A DNA stretch of 64,000 nt, taken from NCBI RefSeq assembly GCF_030272615.1, contig NC_081408.1, positions 619,438,476 to 619,502,475 on the forward strand, in the 5' to 3' direction. Positions 56,804-64,000 of this stretch are shown one piece after another (the first letter of the stretch is position 1; each line of letters opens with the position of its first letter). This DNA is from Cryptomeria japonica. Its lineage: Eukaryota > Streptophyta > Pinopsida > Cupressales > Cupressaceae. The notes beneath the pieces were generated by a model. It did not search any database. It was not told the DNA's origin and saw nothing but the letters and a program-made list of their open reading frames with translations. A program made the translations under genes and the position numbers.

Positions 56804-58513
56804 TCACAAATCTGCAATGTAGGATTCCACAAACAAACCTGCAATATCTATCATGTAATCATCCCATGAATCTGAAGCTGGATGACAATGTCTATCCTGC
56901 TGCACTGAATCACATGAAGGCAAAACTGTCGCACTATCTGCATCATCAAGTGCAATAGGTGATGTGATATCAATACGAGGAGATGAAGTACAAGACTCAA
57001 GAACGGGGTCACATGTGAGAATCCCCATGTTCAAGTGTCCAAAGTTCTCCTCAAAATCTGAATCATCACAAGAAGTGTGATCATAATGTGTAGAATCATC
57101 AAATGTGAAATCATCATCATCAACAAAATCTGAAAAGGAGTATAACCGAGATGCATGATCAACCACCCCAGTTGCAATGATAGCTCTAGTCTCCATGTCT
57201 CTAATAAAAACTAAGTCAGGTGTGAACTCCACAACTCTCTTAGTTGCGCCATGTGTGATTTGATAGATAGAAAGGAGATTGCTTGTCAAGTGGGGTACAC
57301 ACAACACATCATTGAAGGAGTTATCCCCAATGTCAATAGATCCTTTCCCAATCACATCCATGTATGTATGATTGCCCATCACAATCTGTGGCATGGTACA
57401 AGGCTCAAATGTAGAGAACATAGACTGTGAAGATGCCATATGATGAGAAGCCCCTGAATCTAGAAGCCATCTCTCTGAATCACAATTGATAGTAGCACAT
57501 AGAGCTTTTCCTTTTCTTGTTCCAAAAGAGTGAGTCTTTCCACTTGTAGAAGCCATGAATGCTTGCCCTTTTCCTTTTGAATGTGAGGAAGTGGAAGTTG
57601 ATGAATCATCCTTCTTGTAGACTTTAGGCAAATCAATGTTATGCTTTTTGATGATATGTGTAAGCTCATCAATCTTCTTAGTATGGCAACGATGCTCCTC
57701 ATGACCAATCTTTTTACAATAAGCACAAGTAGGTCTCTCCCTCTTTGGTGAATTATCTCTCTTGGAAGAGAATGAATCTCCTTGTTTTGGAGAAGATGGT
57801 GCTTTTTCTTTAGGCTTTGATTGCCATTTCTTCTTGTTTGAGTTGTCCTTTCCTTGATTTCCTTTGTTCCCTTGATTTGCCACTAATGCTTGAGACTTAG
57901 AAGAAGCCTTAAGAATGCCCATGCTTATCAACTTAGTTTGTTCCATCATCAACATTTCATTGAAAGCATCAAATGTAGGCATTTTGTAGCTTGAACCCAT
58001 TGTCATCCTATGAGTTTGGAAACTAGAAACAAATGCTGCATATTCTTGTGGAAGCTTCCCTATCAAGTTGAATATCAATTGAGTATCCTTTTTATCAATG
58101 CCACAATCTTTGAGTTGTGCCCTCAACTCATTTGCCTTAGTGACATAATCTTGTATAGTATCAAAGTTCTTGGGATCTAACATGGTGAGATCACTATCAA
58201 TTTGATATCCCCTAATCTCATCAACTTGACCATACAAGTCTTGAAACTTTTGCCAAGCATCCTTGATTAGAGTACATTTCTCAATATGGAAAATGAGATC
58301 CTTTGATACATACTTTCTTAAGGTACCAATTGCCATGATATTTTTAGTGAGCCAATCTAAGTGACCAACTGGATCAGCCTTAGGATCAGCTGGAGCAACA
58401 ATAGTTCCATCAATGTAATGAGTGAGTCCTTTTTCCATAAGTTTACTCCATGCATCAATTTTCCAAGTAGTATAATTATGTGGAGTTAAGAGAGGAAACT
58501 TAGAAGAACCCAT
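56804..58513 (-). CDS. H: intact gag-protease polyprotein
   Basis: A 569-residue uninterrupted ORF. I choose the ATG at 58513 (MGSSKFPLLTPHNYTTWK), the usual copia gag start; upstream codons have only a TTG. The capsid (UBN2-type) part spans roughly 1-200: WSKLMEKGLTHYI, DAWQKFQDLYGQ and LRAQLKDCGIDKKDT. A Lys/Ser-rich linker and one complete zinc knuckle CAYCKKIGHEEHRC (about 263-276) follow. The protease has LLDSGASHHM with the catalytic Asp-Ser-Gly at about 352-354 and the flap VMGNHTYMDVIGKG. After TGVVDHASRLYSF the chain turns acidic, with FGHLNMGIL, which resembles the start of integrase. It then ends, consistent with an internal deletion that kept the frame open. Gag packages RNA; protease would mature it. 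Confidence 0.88.
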   Translation of the reverse strand: MGSSKFPLLTPHNYTTWKIDAWSKLMEKGLTHYIDGTIVAPADPKADPVGHLDWLTKNIMAIGTLRKYVSKDLIFHIEKCTLIKDAWQKFQDLYGQVDEIRGYQIDSDLTMLDPKNFDTIQDYVTKANELRAQLKDCGIDKKDTQLIFNLIGKLPQEYAAFVSSFQTHRMTMGSSYKMPTFDAFNEMLMMEQTKLISMGILKASSKSQALVANQGNKGNQGKDNSNKKKWQSKPKEKAPSSPKQGDSFSSKRDNSPKRERPTCAYCKKIGHEEHRCHTKKIDELTHIIKKHNIDLPKVYKKDDSSTSTSSHSKGKGQAFMASTSGKTHSFGTRKGKALCATINCDSERWLLDSGASHHMASSQSMFSTFEPCTMPQIVMGNHTYMDVIGKGSIDIGDNSFNDVLCVPHLTSNLLSIYQITHGATKRVVEFTPDLVFIRDMETRAIIATGVVDHASRLYSFSDFVDDDDFTFDDSTHYDHTSCDDSDFEENFGHLNMGILTCDPVLESCTSSPRIDITSPIALDDADSATVLPSCDSVQQDRHCHPASDSWDDYMIDIAGLFVESYIADL

Positions 58514-59159
58514 AGCAGCAAAAAGGAAAGAACACAAGAGCACAAAAGCACAAGAGACACCCCCCAAATTCAATCAATCAAAGTACCCCCCCAAAAGTGA
58601 TGATTTTGGCACTTTATACTTAGTGCGATTACAATGAGCCACTTGCAAAACAAGACAAAGTGGACTTATGATGCAATTTTTACAACTTCTCAAATGAGAT
58701 ACAAGAGACTTCAATCAATAGTGCAATGAATCTAACTGAGATTCAAGCAAATATACAAGTACCAAGAGAGCCAAAAATGGCCTAAATCTGAAAGTACAAT
58801 TTATACTTACAATGACATCAATCTGATAGCATCATGTGAAAGTAGACAAAAAAATACGCACTTTCAAAAAAAACGGCACCTAAAAAGGAGGTCGGATGAC
58901 CCCAAACGAAGCCTCTGAAGTTGCAAAAACTGGGATTACTCAGGGATAGTCACCAAAAACTGCATTTTTTGAAAAATCCATGCATCAAAATCAAAAAATT
59001 CTTTCACCACTGTGGAGAGCACAAAATTCTAGCCCATTTCAAAAAAAATTGCACCCAAAAAGGAGCAAAAATGAGCAAGTTATGGCCATTTGAAGTTGAA
59101 CTGCAAAATCAAAAATGCAAATGAGAGGGGGTCCAAAAATTTTCAAACCCTGCTGATGT
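58514..59159 (-). other. H: leader next to gag
   Basis: No ORF. Two similar A-rich blocks, AAAAAAACGGCACCTAAAAA (about 58866) and AAAAAATTGCACCCAAAAAG (about 59043), form a loose direct repeat. Confidence 0.5.
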
Positions 59160-59890
59160 GGCGCTGATTTCAGCAAGTCACACGATTAAATTTGACGGTC
59201 GTATGACCATCGCAAAAACTTCACCCTCTGTTGACTAGGCGTCCGTACTGTACGGACGGATGACGTGTCCGAGTGACTGTGCGCACGGAATGCTGCGTGT
59301 CACTGTACAGAGGATCTACGTGGCATGCTGACTGTGCAAGCCGTACTGTCGATGTGGCGTATGGAGAAGCTGACTATACGTACGGTTTGTACCGCGGGCC
59401 AGTTGCCGCCTGCCACGTGGCAGGCGCGGTCCTCCTGTTTGGTTGCTGTGTGGCGGGGGAGCTGGCTGAGCCGAGAGGAAGCCAGCGATTGCGGACAAGC
59501 GGCGCCGACAGAGACGGGCGATGTGGAGGCGGGTGCAGACACGGGCGGAGCTGCGGGCATAGGCGCAGGAGCTGGGTGGAGAGAGGAGGACGCCGAAGTC
59601 TGCAGCTGGCGGTGGTGCCGAGCGGTGCTGCTGCCGGGTGTCGGAGACTCGAGGAGCCGGCGCGGGGAACCATCGGTGGCGGAGCTCTGTCTGCGGGAAC
59701 TGGTGGATGCTGCAGGCCGAGGGCACCAGGAGGTGCACAGACCAGGTACGCGGCGGTAGGTGTCTTTTCAGCGGGCAGCGTACGGCGATGAACTCGGCGG
59801 CGGGGAAAGGAGCCGATACGTGGCGGCGTCGTACAAAGCGCACAGACCTGTGCTGCAGACCTACAGTACGGGTCACGAGGGGGGGGGGGG
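59160..59890 (-). other. H: GC-rich leader island
   Basis: Strikingly GC-rich against AT-rich surroundings and open in several frames on both strands, as expected of stop-poor GC-rich DNA. It contains recurrent CCGTAC/GTACGG words and a near-perfect palindrome GTCCGTAC-T-GTACGGAC at 59241-59257. No protein motif is seen and the longest minus frame has no ATG, so I do not call a gene. Confidence 0.75.
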
Positions 59891-60060
59891 TCTGCAGACC
59901 CCCCAAAAGAACAACTTTTTGATTTTTTTTAATTTTTTTTTCAATTTTTTGATCTTTTTCAATTTTTTTTCAATTTTTTTTTATTTTTTATTTTTCAAAA
60001 CAATTTTCAGAAAAAAGAAATTTTTTTATTTTTTTTCAAAAAAATAATAATAATTTCCGA
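59891..60060 (-). repeat. A-rich low-complexity stretch in the H leader (T-rich on plus strand)
   Basis: Runs of T broken by CAA, GATC and AAT on the plus strand. It separates the GC-rich island from the primer-binding side of the leader. Confidence 0.8.
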
Positions 60061-60268
60061 AAATCCGTACGATATAGCAAAGTTGGGGAAAAAAAATTTT
60101 CTCACCAAAATAGGCCAACTTTATAACCAAAATTCATGGAAACGGCCTTCCGGACGCAATGGAGAGGTCGGATCTGGTCTAGGACGCCTCCAAATGATGC
60201 TGCTCCTCAGATCTGCCTCTTGACGTCGCAATAATGCCTCTTCAAGACGAATCAATGAAGCCCCAACA
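60061..60268 (-). other. H: leader between the A-rich stretch and the primer-binding site
   Basis: No ORF of note. CCGTACGATATA at 60065 repeats the GTAC word of the GC-rich island. Confidence 0.45.
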
Positions 60269-60280
60269 ACTCTGATACCA
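60269..60280 (-). other. Primer-binding site of H (tRNA-iMet)
   Basis: On the minus strand TGGTATCAGAGT follows the LTR directly, a near-perfect match to the complement of initiator tRNA-Met. Confidence 0.88.
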
Positions 60281-60756
60281 TGTTGGATTTTGCCAAGATC
60301 AAGAGGTCAATGAAATGTACAAGATAGAGACACAATATAGGACAAGAATAAACTGTATTCTCATCAATAGAAAATGATCAATAATTGTTACATACAATGT
60401 AGATGAGCCTACTTATATAGGCAAGGCTAGGGATATGTATGAGCACACAAATATGACATGTGGCTCAATAAGAAACAAGGGTAGGTAGGAAATAGGTGTG
60501 GGTAGGTAGGAGAAATAATATAATATTCCACATGAGGTGGATCACCCACCGAAGGTGGAATTATCACTCCACAATAAGTGGATATGATAGTGTAATAACA
60601 AGATCAACACCATAAAAGGTGGAATTTCTCCTACACTATCCCAATGTGGCACAAACACCCAAGTGTCTCATATCCAAACTACTATGAAATACATTATCCT
60701 AAGTAAACTTAAGTAAGTGTAATAGTATCCATGATGAATAATTATTTACACCAACA
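60281..60756 (-). repeat. 5' LTR of element H
   Basis: 476 bp, nearly identical to 55543-56022. Promoter word CTATATAAG on the minus strand (plus 60412-60420). Confidence 0.92.
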
Positions 60757-60761
60757 AGGAG

Positions 60762-61856
60762 CCTAGTCTGGTTAAAGACTTTACAATAGGTTTTGTTAGG
60801 AACCGATCCTACTAGGGATCACCCAGTTAGGGGATGGCTAACATACCTGGTTAAGGGTTAAACCCGGTTAAAGGTTACCTTGTTAGAGGATTTTTAGAAC
60901 TCAATGATTTTGAGTCACCCTATTAAAGGATTTACAGCAAGTCGGTTAAAGCTACCCTGTTAAGGGATTTTCCAACTGTTGAAGTGGTTAGAGGTCAATA
61001 GGTATTACAATGATTTGGTAACAACACTCAATGCTAATGCAGATCTTCTTTAGTTCCTTCCTTCTGTACTCACACTCTACAAGTATCTATTCTCATATCT
61101 GGTCTGGAAAGAATCACATATCTTTGCACTTAGATACACACACAACATTTTCCAACAACTTGAACATGAAAAACAACATTGACCTTATAGGAAATAGATA
61201 GGTCGATAGCATAAACCCTAAACCCTAAATATTTAGGTTAAGCAATTCAATCGGTTCAATCCTGACCATTGAACACTTTTCTTTGAATATAACGGTCTTG
61301 AATAGATCTCAAGACGTTCTCCATCGTTCGTTCTTCACCACATCTTGGAGGCAATAACCCATCATGCGTTCTCCACCATTTGTAGAGACTTCGCACATTC
61401 CCGAGGTAGATAGGATCAATCTCCTTCATGCAAGATCCTTCACTCACACAGAGCTGATGTGGCAACATAATTTATTTTTCATTACAATGCTAGCATAACA
61501 CACAATATCATGGGTTGAATCACATAGGCATAGAACACTTCAATCGTAAACCTTTAAGCTAAGACTACCAGCTGGTAGTCATACCATATGAAACCTTGAT
61601 ACAAAACTCCATATATTGGTTCACATTCCAACATACCAGTTCACTTGGACAAACATACTACTTCACTTGTTTACATATATCGGTTCACATTTTCACATAT
61701 ACCAGTTCACATTTCAACATATCGGTTCACTTGGACAAACATACCACTTCACTTTTTCACATATATCGGTTCTCTTGCAAGTGCTTACTTCAATATACCT
61801 ATTCACTCTTCATCATATTGACATCAATGACAAAATACTCTGCACATATGCCAACA
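60762..61856 (-). repeat. F 3' LTR, proximal part
   Basis: It continues the LTR cut by H. On the minus strand it begins TGTTGGCATATGTGC at 61856, next to the polypurine tract. ATATCGGTTCACAT-type phrases recur between 61610 and 61790 (about five loose copies). GGTTAAAGG and TTAGGGGA-type phrases recur between 60820 and 60990. Confidence 0.75.
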
Positions 61857-62084
61857 ATCTCCCCCTTGGGCATTGATGGCAATATACAAAGATATCTCCG
61901 AGCTTTACATCTTCTCCCCCAATACTGCAGATATCTTCTCTGCTTCATATCTTCTCCCCCTTTGACAACAATGCCAAAGTGAAGGCATAAACATCTATGA
62001 TCTACTACGCTACTCCCACGCTACTCCCCCTAAGTAGTAGCATCCTTCAACAGCCCAATCTTGAGAAAAATATATCAATATAAG
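61857..62084 (-). other. F: 3' untranslated region with two polypurine-like tracts
   Basis: ATCTCCCCCTTGGGCATTGATGG at 61857-61879 is the LTR-adjacent site. CTCCCCCTTTGACAACAATGCC at 61954-61975 is the second. No ORF of note. Confidence 0.65.
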
Positions 62085-62640
62085 TCCTATCTGATGTGGA
62101 GTACACACCTTTAGTTCACCTCTCAAATAGGTAAAAGTAGCCTTCTATAGAGGCTTGGTGAATATGTCTACTCACTGCTCCTTACTGGAAACATGTTCCA
62201 GTACAACTTCTTTGTTCTAAACCTTTTCCCTTAAGAAATGATACTTAAGCTCAAAGCACTTGGTTCTAGAATGTAAAACCAGAATCTTGGAGATGTTAAT
62301 CGCACTTGTGTTTTCACAAAATATACTTACCAGTTCAAATATAGGAACTTTGAAGCCATTTAATAGATGTGTCTGGGTGTAGTTCATAAATGCTGCAACA
62401 TACTCTGCTTTTGTTGTAGACTGAGAGATACATCTCTGTTTCTTACTCATCCATGAGACTAGTCTTCCACCAAGAAATAATGCACCATCAGTTGTGTTCT
62501 TCCGGTCGTCCACATTACTAGCCCAATCAACATCTGTAAACACTTTTGGGTTGAAATCATTGCTGTATGGATACCATAATCCATAGTCAATAGTTCCCTT
62601 TAGATATCTTAGAATCCACTTGACTGCTACCAAGTGGGAT
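62085..62640 (-). pseudogene. F: copia RNase H
   Basis: The minus strand reads VAVKWILRYLKGTIDYGLWY, FTDVDWASNVDDRKNT, GALFLGGRLVSWMSKKQ and STTKAEYVAAF, then CENTSAINISK (the usual CDN motif is CEN here). VDIFTKPL follows further down (about 62150). Stops at about 62217 and 62175. The Asp-to-Glu change in the active-site box is unusual. Confidence 0.8.
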
Positions 62641-63480
62641 TCTCTTGGGCTTTTCTAGAACTGTGCAACAATGCCCACAACATGTGCAATGTCTGGTTTG
62701 TTATGTACTACATAGTGCAATTTACCAATCATTGATTAGTATTCTTTCTCATTTACTAACTTTGAGTCATCCTCTTTGAATAATTTACAATTGGTCACCA
62801 TTGGTGTACCAACTAGTTTGTTGTCTTCAATGCCAAAGGTCTTCAACACTTCTTTGACATATTTGGACTGAGTGATAAAGATCCCATCTTTCATTTGTTG
62901 AATCTGTAGTCCAATGAAGAACTTAATCTCCCCTATAAGTGACATCTCAAACTCCTTTTTCATCTTATCTGCAAAATCATGACTCATCTTGTCATCTCCT
63001 CCAAAGATTATGTCATCAACAAATACCTCACAGATTAGAATCTGATCTCCTTCTGACTTCAAGTAGATATTACTATCCTCACTTGTTCTCTCAAATCCAA
63101 TCTTCACAAGATGGGAGTGCAAGTGTTCATACTATGCTCTAGGTTCCTGCTTTAGTCCATACAAGGCCTTATATAGCCTACACACCATGTCACTATCTTT
63201 TGATAGGGAAAACCCATCTGGTTGCTCTATATACACCTCCTCTTCTAGTATTCCATTCAGAAATGTAGACTTTACATCCATTTGATATACCTTGAATCCC
63301 TTGAATGTTGCATATGCAAGAAGCATATGATCTCCTTCCAATCTAGCTAGTGGAGCAAAGGTTTCTCCATATTCTTCTCCTTCTTATTGAGCATATCCTT
63401 TACACACCAATCTGACTTTGTTTGTAACCATTGAGCCATCTTCATTCAACTTATTTTTGAAAACCCATTTTGTGCCAATG
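62641..63480 (-). pseudogene. F: copia reverse transcriptase
   Basis: [40 protein letters not shown] and YGLKQEPRA-stop-YEHLHSHL, where the TAG at about 63130 replaces a Trp codon. The catalytic FVDDIIFGG, FFIGLQIQQMKDGIFI and LVGTPMV follow. The SLIGEIKFF block is intact. A second stop lies at about 62735 and others upstream near 63387. Confidence 0.85.
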
Positions 63481-64000
63481 ACATTTTTATGCTCGAGTCT
63501 GGGTACCAACGACCATGTACCATTGTTTTCTATCTAGTCAAGTTCCTCTTTCATTGCCTTGATCCAGTCTTCATCTTTATGTGCCCCTCTGAATGTTTTA
63601 GGCTCCAATTCAGAGATCATGCAAGAGTTTTCTCTGATCTTTCTTCTTGTAAGAATTCCTGCATCCTTGTCTCCTATGATCTGCTTTGGATCATGATTCA
63701 ACTTTACATACCTAGGGCTGATCTTAGTTGTTTCCTCTTTCTTTTCTTCTTCATCCTCATCTTCATCAGCATCAACATCCACCGGTGTAGGAGCACTGTT
63801 ACTGGTTCTTGGCTATTTTGCAACCAGTTCCCAGAAGGTTACCACTGGTTCATCTCCTACTTGCTCACTGTCGATTTCCTCAGATTTCTCAGAGGTTTCA
63901 TCAATTCTAACATTGACGCTTTAAACAATTCTCTGAGTCCTATTGTTGAAACATTTGAGAGCTTTGCTCTTTGTGGAATACCCTAGGATTATTCCCTCAT
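63481..64000 (-). pseudogene. F: integrase C-terminus and pre-RT linker (partial)
   Basis: The minus strand reads GYSTKSKALKCF at the window edge, an acidic insert DVDADEDEDEEEKKEETTKI, then ISPRYVKLNHDPKQIIGDKD and DEDWIKAMKEELD. Most of integrase, protease and gag lie off the right edge. A stop occurs near 63811. Confidence 0.75.

Larger units (their letters stand above)
55543..60756 (-). mobile_element. H: gag-protease-only copia-type element (TR-GAG-like)
   Basis: 5214 bp with LTRs of 480 and 476 bp. By hand I count four substitutions and one 4-bp indel between them, so it is the youngest insertion here. A perfect AGGAG duplication flanks it. On the minus strand: 5' LTR, tRNA-iMet primer site, A-rich stretch, GC-rich leader, one uninterrupted gag-protease ORF, 3' region, polypurine tract (CTTAAGGGGGGG), 3' LTR. 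There is no integrase, RT or RNase H. Such elements (TR-GAG) are known in plants and depend on enzymes from others. Confidence 0.92.
55098..64000 (-). mobile_element. F: minus-strand Ty1/copia element, partial
   Basis: Its 3' LTR runs from 61856 down to about 55098 and is split by element H. Right of it come a polypurine tract, RNase H, RT and the pre-RT linker on the minus strand, running off the window. The end at 55098 is inferred from where E stops matching; the target duplication cannot be checked here. RT and RNase H carry stops. Confidence 0.78.

Noticed and set aside
58514-58573. Longer N-terminus of H gag with a signal-like segment
   Set aside because: The extension begins at TTG, and the copia gag start MGSSKF is at 58513.
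59273-59922. Overlapping long frames on both strands as candidate genes
   Set aside because: They lie in GC-rich DNA that is stop-poor in many frames at once, the longest minus frame begins at TTG with no ATG, and no motif is visible. Better read as leader sequence of H.
63489-63986. 165-codon plus-strand frame
   Set aside because: It is the complement of the copia linker and integrase of F, which shows clear motifs on the minus strand.

Overview
This window looks like nuclear DNA of a land plant with a large, repeat-filled genome. It is AT-rich, and almost every base belongs to plant LTR retrotransposons, many nested in one another. A gymnosperm-like genome is my guess from the size of the elements and the absence of host genes; the sequence does not prove it. 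I see no convincing host gene, no tRNA or rRNA gene and no CRISPR array.

Left block (1-18009): two related Ty3/gypsy elements. G1 (1-4749, 3' part only) carries an antisense plant-mobile-domain (PMD) pseudogene and a short-motif array. It sits inside the reverse transcriptase of G2 (4750-18009). G2 has a second, archaeal-type RNase H, a mark of the Tat (Ogre/Retand) lineage. G2 is also split by a Ty1/copia element on the minus strand, A (5612-12388, TSD CTCTC). From 18010 to about 21560 lies an AT-rich island and 3 kb in which I recognise nothing.

Right block (21562-64000) is a nest at least four levels deep. C is a minus-strand copia (LTR 21562-22693). B, a plus-strand copia (23407-30169, TSD ATAGT), sits in the RNase H of C. 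E, a non-autonomous plus-strand LTR element (5' LTR 30291-31178), also sits in C. G3, an 18.2-kb Tat-type gypsy (35784-53999, TSD GGAAT), sits in the long ORF of E. F, a minus-strand copia (55098 to beyond the window), sits in the 3' LTR of E. H, a small minus-strand gag-protease-only element (55543-60756, TSD AGGAG), sits in the LTR of F. A and B belong to one family in opposite orientation. Nearly every pol gene is broken by stops and frameshifts; only the gag-protease ORF of H is uninterrupted.

The most unusual signal is in G3 and G1. An 8-base core (TAGCGCGT and its CpG-decay variants) recurs every 21 bp in two arrays in the leader upstream of gag. It recurs again in the same sense relative to the antisense PMD gene, upstream of that gene. 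In G3 the antisense array has a 21+21+18 = 60-bp higher-order period. Likely 3' splice sites lie downstream of the first leader array and at the start of the PMD coding exon. G2 shares the G1 LTR family and flanks but has neither PMD nor array. The second candidate novelty is the long unrecognised ORF of E.
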